From NCBI GenBank assembly GCA_027064745.1, contig JAMOPD010000380.1, positions 1 to 6,310 of the forward strand: 6,310 nt of DNA. Direction: 5' to 3'. The position numbers and the translations under genes were made by a program. This document shows, piece by piece, positions 1-5,485 of this stretch; the stretch's first letter is position 1, and each line of letters opens with the position of its first letter. The stretch is from Thermococcaceae archaeon (GTDB lineage: Archaea; Methanobacteriota_B; Thermococci; Thermococcales; Thermococcaceae). The notes below the pieces were generated by a model. The model was not told the DNA's origin. It worked only from the letters and a program-made list of their open reading frames with translations, and searched no databases.

Positions 1-653
<653 letters not shown>

Positions 654-655
654 GC

Positions 656-672
656 CTCTCTTATTTTTCTTT
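656..672 (+). terminator. oligo-T terminator after the glutamate synthase gene
   Basis: A pyrimidine tract CTCTCTTATTTTTCTTT starts three bases after the plus-strand stop codon. Runs of T of this kind, without a needed hairpin, are the usual intrinsic terminator in Thermococcales. The tract overlaps the last codons of the convergent ATPase gene. Confidence 0.5.
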
Positions 673-1755
673 GAAGCACGCTTTCAGTATTGGATCAGGA
701 ATGTGGTAGTAGACGTTTCTGCCTTCTTTAACCTTCTCAAGGAACGAAGAATCGACGAGCGCCTTTAAAAGTCTCGCCAGTACACTGTCCGCCACACTTT
801 TACCCTCCTTCCTTTCGAGGTGTTCCTTTATTTCCTCCCACGTTCTCTTGCCATAGGCGATGGCCCTCATTATCTCGATGTACCGATTCCTCGCGGCCGG
901 TCTCTTTGAGAGAAAGTTCTCGAAGTCATCCATGGCAAGGGCTCTCGCCTCATCGAAAACATCGTCAATGAGCTTCTCGGAGAGCCCTTTTTCCATGGCC
1001 TTTCTGCCGAAAAGAACCAGCCATCCCACTATTCCATCGAGTCTCTCAACCGCGAGGCTTATGAGCTCCTCCTGGGGCATCAATCCAACCTGCTCAAAGC
1101 CTTTATGAAGGAACTCCCTGCTCTGTTCGGGCGTGAATCTCCCCAGGGAAATTTCATGGAAGTACCTGCCGTAGAGGGGGGCCTTGGGGTCATCGACACC
1201 GAGGTAATCGTGAAGCAGGCCCACCTCTGAACCCGTCATGACCATTCTGAGGTCGGAGTAGTCGTACAGGTGGGCAATTAATCCGGCAAACTCGCTCCCA
1301 ACCGGCCCGCGGAGGTACTGAACCTCATCAAAAGCGAGGACAACGTCGTACTTTTCCAGCTCACGGAAGAGCGCTATGAGGTCGGTTTTCTCCTCTTTCC
1401 AGGAAAAGCTCACCCCGGAGCTCAGAACCCGAAGACCGGCTATGTTTTTGAGCTCGGTTTTAATCTCCTCCCAGAGGTTACGGTTTTCGCGAAAGAATTC
1501 ATTGATGGAGCTTTCTATTCTTTTGTAAACATCCATGCGGGAGTTGGCGTTGACACCCCGGAAATCTGCGAGAACGTAGGGAACGGCGAGCTCATTGAGA
1601 CCTACCACGAGCAGGGAAGTCTTTCCAAGCCTTCTTATACCAGTGATAACCGTTAGGGGATTGCCAGAGGTTATGGACTTCTCGAACTCCTTCAGCTCCG
1701 CTTCTCTGTCGTACAAATCCTCGCGCTTCCTCTTCGGTCTGATGTCAAAGTACAC
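661..1755 (-). CDS. archaeal AAA ATPase (ATPase_2 type) with C-terminal winged-helix region
   Basis: A 364-residue cytoplasmic P-loop ATPase of the archaeal ATPase family that is expanded in Thermococcales; the cellular role of most members is unknown. Seen in the protein: the N-terminal signature YFDIRPKRKREDLYDRE (2-18), Walker A GIRRLGKTS (39-47), Walker B VVLAFDEVQ (138-146), a sensor-1-like strand MVMTGSEVGLL (171-181), and GRYFHEISLGRF (197-208) with a likely arginine finger/sensor. The region from about 290 to 360 looks like a winged helix-turn-helix, suggesting DNA binding. I chose the GTG at 1755 because GGGGTGGT lies four bases upstream and family members usually begin just before this FDxRPK stretch. 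A GTG at 1764 would add three residues (367 aa). The gene stands alone and converges on the glutamate synthase gene. Its promoter contains a perfect palindrome, which suggests autoregulation (inference). Confidence 0.9.
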   Translation of the reverse strand: MYFDIRPKRKREDLYDREAELKEFEKSITSGNPLTVITGIRRLGKTSLLVVGLNELAVPYVLADFRGVNANSRMDVYKRIESSINEFFRENRNLWEEIKTELKNIAGLRVLSSGVSFSWKEEKTDLIALFRELEKYDVVLAFDEVQYLRGPVGSEFAGLIAHLYDYSDLRMVMTGSEVGLLHDYLGVDDPKAPLYGRYFHEISLGRFTPEQSREFLHKGFEQVGLMPQEELISLAVERLDGIVGWLVLFGRKAMEKGLSEKLIDDVFDEARALAMDDFENFLSKRPAARNRYIEIMRAIAYGKRTWEEIKEHLERKEGKSVADSVLARLLKALVDSSFLEKVKEGRNVYYHIPDPILKACFKEK

Positions 1756-1763
1756 AACTACCA

Positions 1764-1785
1764 CCCCAGTAGTTAACTACTAGGG
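1764..1785. promoter_or_regulatory. 22-bp palindrome at the ATPase promoter, probable operator
   Basis: AGTAGTTAACTACT (1768-1781) is a perfect 14-bp palindrome. After one mismatched pair it continues with CCC on the left and GGG on the right. It lies between the TATA box and the predicted start site, where a bound protein would block RNA polymerase. The ATPase itself has a putative winged-helix end, so it is one candidate ligand; this is inference. I do not recognise the site as that of a known Thermococcales regulator. Confidence 0.5.
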
Positions 1786-1860
1786 CAGAAGTTATAAGAA
1801 TTTTGCCAAGTAAGAGATACCAAATAAAACCCTCTAGTATTAGAGCAGAAGTTATAAAAA
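1781..1860. repeat. two 20-bp direct copies of a TATA-containing module, 60 bp apart
   Basis: TAGGGCAGAAGTTATAAGAA (1781-1800) and TAGAGCAGAAGTTATAAAAA (1841-1860) match at 18 of 20 positions and start exactly 60 bp apart. On the minus strand each reads as a TATA box followed by CTTCTGC. The outer copy also has an inverted repeat on its downstream side (CTCTA-GTAT-TAGAG, 1832-1845), in the same relative place as the palindrome of the inner copy. This looks like a duplicated promoter module serving the ATPase gene. Confidence 0.65.
1789..1800 (-). promoter_or_regulatory. TATA box of the AAA ATPase gene
   Basis: On the minus strand the sequence TTCTTATAACTT is a good archaeal TATA box, centred near 1794. 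A start site about 25 bp downstream falls near 1769, giving a leader of roughly 14 nt that contains the GGGGTGGT ribosome binding site (1760-1767) before the GTG at 1755. The spacing supports the chosen start codon. Confidence 0.6.
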
Positions 1861-1881
1861 TGTCATTTAACTTTCTCATTA

Positions 1882-1967
1882 GATACTGTCAGGATAAGTT
1901 AGAGGGCCCGGTTAATAGTTATACTGGATTATCATCAGACGCTCTCACAGGTTATCCTGACAGTACG
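1882..1967. mobile_element. MITE-like inverted-repeat element, long copy
   Basis: The ends are perfect 14-bp inverted repeats, TACTGTCAGGATAA (1884-1897) and TTATCCTGACAGTA (1952-1965), enclosing 54 bp with no coding potential. A related, shorter element in the same orientation lies at 2902-2960. They share the left GATACTGTC end, a GTTAGA.GGC-like stretch, and a right end CTCTCACAG(G)TTATCCTGACAG; this copy has about 25 extra central bases. Flanking CTCATTA (1875-1881) and CTCCTTA (1968-1974) agree at 6 of 7 positions, a possible decayed target duplication. The CTGT-type ends resemble IS6-family ends, which is inference from memory. Confidence 0.55.
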
Positions 1968-1971
1968 CTCC

Positions 1972-1991
1972 TTAAAAACAAAAACTTAAAT
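1972..1991 (-). terminator. oligo-T terminator downstream of the gcvH unit
   Basis: Read on the minus strand this stretch contains TTTTTGTTTTT, two T5 runs separated by one G, about 60 bp after the stop of the 113-aa gene. This is the typical oligo-T form of archaeal terminators. It lies immediately beside the long MITE-like copy. Confidence 0.5.
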
Positions 1992-2050
1992 GAGCGATGA
2001 AGACCTCTAGGGTATCTGAATGGTGATGATGGTCAAAGCCTGAGCTCATT
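1989..2050 (+). ncRNA. candidate C/D box guide sRNA
   Basis: The boxes occur in the right order and spacing for an archaeal C/D sRNA. C box GCGATGA is at 1994-2000 (one change from RTGATGA), then a 15-nt guide, D' box CTGA at 2016-2019, a 3-nt linker, a perfect C' box GTGATGA at 2023-2029, a 10-nt guide, and D box CTGA at 2040-2043. The flanks AATGAGC (1989-1995) and GCTCATT (2044-2050) are perfectly complementary and could form a terminal stem, although the last two pairs overlap the first two C box bases. Such RNAs direct 2'-O-methylation with L7Ae, Nop5 and fibrillarin; targets pair with 2001-2015 or 2030-2039. The 3' end overlaps the stop codon of the opposite-strand gene, and a short T4 run follows at 2053-2056. 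The C box variant and the rather long first guide lower certainty. Confidence 0.62.
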
Positions 2051-2387
2051 CCTTTTCCATTTCCTCTATCTCCTCAAGGACATGTTCAAACTTCTTATAA
2101 TCCTCGCTCTGCCCAATGAGAGTTATAAACTCATCGATCTCCTTCTTTTCAAGAAACGCCCCAGCTAAGAGTCTCCCAGTATAGTGATTATTTTTAATCT
2201 CCCAGAACATGTAAAACTCTGGAAAGCTCTCTTTAATTTTTCTGTAGGCAACACCATATTTTGAGTCCTTGAGGGGGTTTTGTTCAAGATAGAAATGATT
2301 CGGCTCAAGTTCTATCATATGGAGGATTGCTCCCCTTCGGGTTTTAACAAGCTTTATCTTAGCATCCCATTCCTTTAGAACCTTCAT
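2046..2387 (-). CDS. hypothetical protein, 113 aa, second gene of the gcvH unit
   Basis: I do not recognise this family. The ATG at 2387 was chosen because AGGAGATGAT lies four bases upstream, an excellent match to the archaeal anti-Shine-Dalgarno. A TTG at 2426 would extend the protein by 13 hydrophobic residues but has no such site and would overlap the gcvH stop. The protein is soluble and charged, with no membrane segment and no cysteine. It has a basic start (KEWDAKIKLVKTRRG), an aromatic middle (FPEFYMFWEIKNNHY, about 55-69) and a very acidic C-terminal helix (HVLEEIEEMEKE). The mixed strand/helix pattern suggests a small alpha/beta domain. It starts 35 bp after gcvH on the same strand, with no terminator between, so co-transcription is likely. 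A link to lipoyl or glycine metabolism is only suggested by position. Confidence 0.8.
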   Translation of the reverse strand: MKVLKEWDAKIKLVKTRRGAILHMIELEPNHFYLEQNPLKDSKYGVAYRKIKESFPEFYMFWEIKNNHYTGRLLAGAFLEKKEIDEFITLIGQSEDYKKFEHVLEEIEEMEKE

Positions 2388-2422
2388 AAAATCATCTCCT
2401 GAAAGGAAGAATAGAAAAAGAT

Positions 2423-2827
2423 TCAAAGACCCTCTAAATACTCTGCATATGCTTTGGCATCCATTAGCTCCTTGAGCTCTTCCTCGAGGTTCTCAGGTTT
2501 GAGTTTGGCTATCCAGTTCTCGTAGGGGTCCTCGTTGATGAGCTCTGGGCTGTCCTCAAGCTCCTCATTGACCTCAACGACCTCGCCGCTTACGGGAGCA
2601 TAGACTTCGCTCACGGCCTTAACGCTCTCTACCTCGCAGAGGACTTCTCCCTTCTTGAAGCTTGCTCCAACCTCCGGGAGCTCTATATAGGCTATATCAC
2701 CAAGCTCCTTCTGGGCGTAGTCGCTTATCCCAACAAGCACTGTTCCATCCTCAAGAACTTTTGCCCATTCATGGTCTTTCGTATAGTAGAGACCTTCTTC
2801 AACTTTATATTCTCCGACTTCGATCAT
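2423..2827 (-). CDS. gcvH: glycine cleavage system H protein
   Basis: A 134-residue lipoyl carrier protein of the cytoplasm. In the glycine cleavage system its lipoyl arm carries the aminomethyl group from the P protein to the T protein and is reoxidised by the L protein; related H proteins can also serve in lipoate transfer. Visible features are YTKDHEWAKV (15-24), GISDYAQKELGDIAYIELPEVG (33-54 region), and the lipoylation site ESVKAVSEVYAP with Lys70, followed by SGEVVEVN. Length and order fit a complete H protein. The ATG at 2827 is supported by GGTGG five bases upstream and a TATA box at about 2861-2867; a longer frame from 2878 would start upstream of that TATA box. No other gcv gene is in the window. 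The gene is divergent from the membrane operon and shares its control region. Confidence 0.95.
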   Translation of the reverse strand: MIEVGEYKVEEGLYYTKDHEWAKVLEDGTVLVGISDYAQKELGDIAYIELPEVGASFKKGEVLCEVESVKAVSEVYAPVSGEVVEVNEELEDSPELINEDPYENWIAKLKPENLEEELKELMDAKAYAEYLEGL

Positions 2828-2857
2828 GAGAACCACCGAAAGTTTTACATCTAAAAA

Positions 2858-2870
2858 CAATTTAAACCTT
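2858..2870 (-). promoter_or_regulatory. TATA/BRE promoter of gcvH
   Basis: On the minus strand GAAAGGTTTAAATTG combines a purine-rich BRE with a TTTAAA TATA box centred near 2863. A start about 25 bp downstream, near 2838, gives a short leader of about 11 nt carrying the GGTGG ribosome binding site before the ATG at 2827. Confidence 0.5.
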
Positions 2871-2877
2871 TCCTCCA

Positions 2878-3041
2878 TAAAAGCATGCTGTTAGATAATC
2901 GGATACTGTCGGGAGTTAGACAGCCCACCAGGCACTCTCACAGTTATCCTGACAGCATCAATAATCGTAAAGTGTGACAAAAGAATAGTAATGATTATAA
3001 AGTCACTCCTCCAAGCAGTTATCTTAAAAGTAAAAGCATGC
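2878..3041. repeat. 11-bp direct repeat TAAAAGCATGC upstream of both divergent promoters
   Basis: TAAAAGCATGC occurs exactly at 2878-2888 and again at 3031-3041. Each has the palindromic core GCATGC. The first lies about 20 bp upstream of the gcvH TATA box and the second about 25 bp upstream of the mrpE TATA box, so each sits at a similar place relative to its promoter. It may be a shared regulatory site, or chance in AT-rich DNA. Confidence 0.4.
2902..2960. mobile_element. MITE-like inverted-repeat element, short copy with target duplication
   Basis: This is a 59-bp relative of the element at 1882-1967, in the same orientation. The left end GATACTGTCGGGA and the right end TCCTGACAGCATC form an imperfect inverted repeat. 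The right half CTCTCACAGTTATCCTGACAG matches the long copy except for one missing base. The heptamer ATAATCG occurs directly on both sides (2895-2901 and 2961-2967), as expected of a target-site duplication. There is no coding capacity, so movement would need a transposase in trans, which is not present here. Confidence 0.6.
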
Positions 3042-3055
3042 AGTATCCCACAAAA

Positions 3056-3066
3056 GCATTATAACA
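3056..3066 (+). promoter_or_regulatory. promoter of the mrp/mbh operon, probably leaderless
   Basis: The TATA-like ATTATAAC (3058-3065) is centred 26 bp before the ATG at 3088, which puts the transcription start at or next to the start codon. No ribosome binding site precedes that ATG, which fits a leaderless mRNA. A second TATA-like GATTATAAAG at 2993-3002 could drive a longer transcript. I found no GTTnnnAAC SurR-type site in this spacer. Confidence 0.45.
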
Positions 3067-3087
3067 TCTGAATTCAAAAATAGAAAT

Positions 3088-3693
3088 ATGAGCCGGATGC
3101 ACTTTTATCTTAAGGAACGTCTTGAAGATATTAGAAGAAGGGTTCTCTACGAGCAGTATAAAACCCAAAGAATACCTACATGGGAGAAAATACTTCTGAC
3201 ATGGATAGTTTTGTTTCTTTTCTGGTTGATAGTCAGCGGAAATTCTCATCCAGCCAACCTGATAACTGGGGCTGTTATAACACTCATAATTTCCTCCTTT
3301 ATGAGGGACATGCTAACAAAGGACATAAGGCCTAAGGGCAGTATCTTTCAGAAGGCTTTGTATTTTCTGCTCATCTATACCCCCCAACTTGCGATAATTA
3401 TGATGTTTAGAATCTTAGAGAGCAGCATTAAGGTTGCTAGAAATGTCATACTCATGGACATAAATCCAGGGATAGTCAAAATAAAAACAGATTTGAACTC
3501 AGATACTGGAATAACCGTTCTTGCTAACTCTATAACTTTAACCCCAGGAACACTCACTCTTGATGTGAAGAAAAAACTCGGAGAGACATATCTTTATGTC
3601 CACTGGATTGATGTTGAAACTCTGAATAGAGAAAAGGCCGGAGAAAAAATAAAGGGGGATATCGAGGAATGGTTAAAGAGAATCTTCTGGTAA
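3088..3693 (+). CDS. mrpE: Mrp/MbhA-type Na+/H+ antiporter subunit E
   Basis: A 201-residue membrane subunit of the MrpE/MbhA family, first gene of the operon. It belongs to the sodium/proton-translocating arm of Mrp antiporters and of Mrp-linked hydrogenases such as MBH and MBS. After a charged N-terminal segment (1-30) there are membrane segments at about 36-52, 56-72 and 88-108. The cytoplasmic C-terminal domain contains DINPGIVKI (124-132) and the family hallmark ANSITLTPGTLTLDV (146-160). The N-terminal extension makes it longer than the usual bacterial MrpE of about 160 residues, as expected for the archaeal form. The ATG at 3088 has no ribosome binding site but sits about 26 bp from a TATA box; an ATG at 3097 is a weaker alternative. 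The stop is followed by a 60-bp spacer, the largest gap in the operon. Confidence 0.92.
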   Translation: MSRMHFYLKERLEDIRRRVLYEQYKTQRIPTWEKILLTWIVLFLFWLIVSGNSHPANLITGAVITLIISSFMRDMLTKDIRPKGSIFQKALYFLLIYTPQLAIIMMFRILESSIKVARNVILMDINPGIVKIKTDLNSDTGITVLANSITLTPGTLTLDVKKKLGETYLYVHWIDVETLNREKAGEKIKGDIEEWLKRIFW

Positions 3694-3753
3694 ACTGGAT
3701 TGATTTTGGACGTAGTGAGAGAAGAATGTATGAAGAAAAGGAGAGTCTAAGGG

Positions 3754-4026
3754 ATGTATGAGGAAAATATTTTGACCGGAGCTGTTATGATATTGACGTT
3801 CACCAGTTTATTGCTCACCTATCGCGTGCTCTTTGGTCCTACAACACCTGACAGAATAGTAGGAGTGAATACCATAACAACAAAAGTGGTCGTCATGCTG
3901 GCGATTTTCGCAGTTATTAGAGGAGAATACTATCTCCTTGATTTAGCCATAGTTCTCCTGATGGTGAATTCAGTTGGAGGTCTGATATTCGCTAAATACC
4001 TTGAAAGGGGTGGGGCAATTGATTGA
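3754..4026 (+). CDS. mrpF: Mrp/MbhB-type Na+/H+ antiporter subunit F
   Basis: A 90-residue protein with three membrane helices (about 7-25, 42-57 and 62-82), the standard MrpF/MbhB shape. The family motif YRVLFGPTTPDRIVGVNT (23-40) is present between helices one and two; the conserved GPT..DR stretch is diagnostic. It works as one of the small subunits of the ion-translocating membrane arm. The ATG at 3754 is preceded by AAGGAGAG (3738-3745) with eight bases between. Its stop overlaps the start of mrpG. Upstream, an out-of-frame ATG at 3726 begins with a near copy of the mrpF start region. Confidence 0.92.
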   Translation: MYEENILTGAVMILTFTSLLLTYRVLFGPTTPDRIVGVNTITTKVVVMLAIFAVIRGEYYLLDLAIVLLMVNSVGGLIFAKYLERGGAID

Positions 4027-4333
4027 GTACCTTCTACTCACCTTTGGAGAAGTTATAATGATCTTTGGTGCTCTAGGAATACTACGATTCCCCGATGTTT
4101 ATACGAGACTCCATGCAGCGACCAAATGTGATACAGGTGGAGCTATGACCATACTGATGGCCCTCGCCATTATAGCCAATGCACCAACTCTAATAAAGCT
4201 CAAGTTCTTGGTTTTGGCGTTCCTCATAGCGCTCATTAATCCAATGGTTTCCCATGCCATAGCGAGAGGAGCCTACAAATACGGTATAAAACCGAAAGTC
4301 GTGGTGGATATGTATGCTTGGGATAATCCATGA
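4019..4333 (+). CDS. mrpG: Mrp/MbhC-type monovalent cation/H+ antiporter subunit G
   Basis: A three-helix membrane subunit of the MrpG/MbhC family, 104 residues from the chosen start. Helices lie at about 4-22, 41-57 and 62-80. The family block GALGILRFPDVYTRLHAATK (17-36) joins helices one and two, and NPMVSHAIARGAY (74-86) closes helix three. The TTG at 4019 was preferred because GGGGTGGGG lies just upstream (4007-4015). It overlaps the mrpF stop by eight bases, so translation is probably coupled. GTG at 4010 or TTG at 4001 would add three or six residues. Its 3' end overlaps the next gene by 20 bases. Confidence 0.9.
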   Translation: MIEYLLLTFGEVIMIFGALGILRFPDVYTRLHAATKCDTGGAMTILMALAIIANAPTLIKLKFLVLAFLIALINPMVSHAIARGAYKYGIKPKVVVDMYAWDNP

Positions 4334-4562
4334 TCTCCTCCTGCTTCTGATGATAACTCTTTCAGTGGCAATAATAGAAGAGGAAAACCTCGTAAATGCT
4401 GTAGTTGAGTACATCCTCCTCGGATTGGCTTTTGCAGTTGTTTTGTTCCAGCTTGGAGCACCGGATGTAGCTTTATCCGCTATAGTGGTCGGAGCCATTG
4501 TGGTGGGTCTCTTTCTCTTCACAATAGGGGAGGTGCGGAAGTGGGGCTTAGATACAGAATAG
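4314..4562 (+). CDS. mbhD: DUF4040 / MbhD-like subunit (equivalent to part of the MrpA C-terminus)
   Basis: An 82-residue protein with three membrane helices (about 4-22, 27-46 and 52-71). It corresponds to the DUF4040 segment that in bacterial MrpA is part of the fused C-terminus but is a separate gene, mbhD, in Thermococcales. The conserved signature appears as LFQLGAPDVALSAIVVGA (44-61). From memory, many family members carry an acidic or polar residue such as Glu in the position two after the conserved AL; here the sequence reads Ser-Ala. The ATG at 4314 has GGTGGAT upstream and lies inside the mrpG gene in another frame. The 3' end overlaps mbhE by 22 bases. Together with MbhE it would link the antiporter-like subunits to the rest of the membrane arm. 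Confidence 0.87.
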   Translation: MLGIIHDLLLLLMITLSVAIIEEENLVNAVVEYILLGLAFAVVLFQLGAPDVALSAIVVGAIVVGLFLFTIGEVRKWGLDTE

Positions 4563-4795
4563 CTAGTTTGGTCGTGGTCACTGCACTCGCAGCCCTGCTG
4601 TTTTCCCTTGACTACTCAAGAGATGGATTCGGCAGTTACTCTTACTACCTCTCCCACTGGAAAGACGTAGGAGTTCCAAACCTTGTAACAGCAATAGTTG
4701 CTGACTGGAGGGCCTACGATAGCCTTGGGGAGGCTACACTGCTATTCACAGCAGTCACAGGTGTGTACCTCCTTTTGGGAGGGAAGAAAAAGTGA
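4541..4795 (+). CDS. mbhE: MbhE-like membrane subunit (MrpA C-terminal / MrpB N-terminal-like)
   Basis: An 84-residue protein with two predicted membrane helices (about 7-22 and 66-80). The conserved block VTAIVADWRAYDSLGEATLL (49-68) between them matches the V(T/N).(I/V)..D(F/W)R..D(T/S)LGE signature found at the very end of MrpA and in MbhE; its Asp, Arg and Glu are conserved charged residues of the ion path. The GTG at 4541 has a near-perfect ribosome binding site, GGGGAGGTG, with five bases of spacing. The stop overlaps the GTG start of mrpB in the four-base GTGA pattern, indicating coupled translation. The split of DUF4040, MbhE and MrpB into three genes is typical of the Thermococcales Mbh/Mrp type. 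Confidence 0.87.
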   Translation: MGLRYRIASLVVVTALAALLFSLDYSRDGFGSYSYYLSHWKDVGVPNLVTAIVADWRAYDSLGEATLLFTAVTGVYLLLGGKKK

Positions 4796-5199
4796 AGATG
4801 AGTCTAGTCGTTAGAGCAACAACCAAACTTATAAGCCCGTTCCTCGTAGCTTATGCGGCTTATCTGATGATTTACGGTCAGATGAGCCCGGGAGGTGGCT
4901 TTCAGGCAGGTGTGATACTTGCTGTCAGTGTTATACTGCTCATAGTCTCCCAGGGATACAAGAGCGTTAAGAAGAGGTTCAGGATGAGAGAAGTTGGAAC
5001 AATTGAGGGATTCTCAGCTTTAGGGTTAGTTCTCCTCGGATTAATCGGTACAATCTTTGGAGGATTCTTCTACAACTTTCTTAAAGGCTGGTGGAGTGGT
5101 GGTACAGTTCCCATCTTTAATATAAGTGTGGGTCTAAAGGTTGGAGCAGCCTTTGTGATGGTTTTCTATGTTATGATGAGGTGGGTTGAAAGTGATTGA
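4792..5199 (+). CDS. mrpB: Mrp/MbhF-type Na+/H+ antiporter subunit B
   Basis: A 135-residue protein of the MnhB/MrpB domain family (MbhF). It has four membrane helices at about 13-29, 36-54, 72-97 and 113-131. The diagnostic loop YGQMSPGGGFQAGVILA (28-44) is intact, and NISVGLKVGAAFV (110-122) matches the VGL.VG stretch near the C-terminus. It forms part of the membrane ion-translocation module. The GTG at 4792 was chosen because GGGAGGG (4778-4784) lies seven bases upstream and the start overlaps the mbhE stop in GTGA; an ATG at 4798 is possible but less well placed. The stop overlaps the start of mrpC. Confidence 0.92.
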   Translation: MKMSLVVRATTKLISPFLVAYAAYLMIYGQMSPGGGFQAGVILAVSVILLIVSQGYKSVKKRFRMREVGTIEGFSALGLVLLGLIGTIFGGFFYNFLKGWWSGGTVPIFNISVGLKVGAAFVMVFYVMMRWVESD

Positions 5200-5485
5200 G
5201 GCTGAAGTGGCAGGAATAATAATCATGCTGGTGGGGTTCTACGGACTGATGAGCAAGAAAAACCTAATAAAGATAGTTCTTTCGATAAACATAGTTTCAG
5301 TGGGACTAGTTCTGTTTTTTACAGGGACAGGATACATAGAGGGGGCAAGGGTTCCAATAATGCCCCAAAAGAGCGTTGTTGACCCATTACCGGCGGCTCT
5401 AATGCTCACAACTCTTGTGGTTGATGTCGCCATAACAGCCCTAGCACTGACAATAATACTGAGAATGAGGGGGGAGCTAAAGTGA
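5192..5485 (+). CDS. mrpC: Mrp/MbhG-type Na+/H+ antiporter subunit C (NuoK-like)
   Basis: A 97-residue NuoK/MrpC-like protein with three membrane helices (about 5-20, 25-44 and 68-91). It shows GFYGLMSKKNLIKIVLSINI (15-34) and the strongly conserved VDPLPAALMLTTLVVDVAIT (63-82). The membrane Glu of complex I NuoK in helix two is replaced by Asn (SIN), which is normal for the MrpC branch. The GTG at 5192 is favoured because GAGGTGGG (5177-5184) lies seven bases upstream and the start overlaps the mrpB stop by eight bases. A TTG at 5186 would be too close to that site and would add two residues. The stop overlaps the GTG of the mrpD-like gene in the GTGA pattern. Confidence 0.91.
   Translation: MIEAEVAGIIIMLVGFYGLMSKKNLIKIVLSINIVSVGLVLFFTGTGYIEGARVPIMPQKSVVDPLPAALMLTTLVVDVAITALALTIILRMRGELK

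Noticed and set aside
1884..1965. Long inverted repeat as a transcription terminator hairpin
   Set aside because: The 54-nt loop, lack of an adjacent T run in the right orientation, and a second copy with a flanking duplication favour a mobile element; the real oligo-T run is at 1974-1984.
1803..2000. Plus-strand 65-codon open frame starting with TTG
   Set aside because: It runs through the promoter repeat, the MITE-like element and the terminator, has no ribosome binding site and no recognisable protein character.
2388..2426. TTG start giving the hypothetical protein 13 extra residues
   Set aside because: The AGGAGATGAT site fits the ATG at 2387 exactly; the TTG has no comparable site.
2828..2878. 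N-terminal extension of gcvH by 17 codons
   Set aside because: The extension crosses the TATA box and predicted start site of gcvH, and the H protein family begins at MIEVGEYKV.
3019..3249. Minus-strand 76-codon frame across the mrpE start
   Set aside because: It overlaps the mrpE promoter and coding start, and has no family signature.
4190..4522. Minus-strand open frame opposite mrpG and mbhD
   Set aside because: It lies wholly opposite conserved membrane genes, with no promoter or ribosome binding site in the right place.
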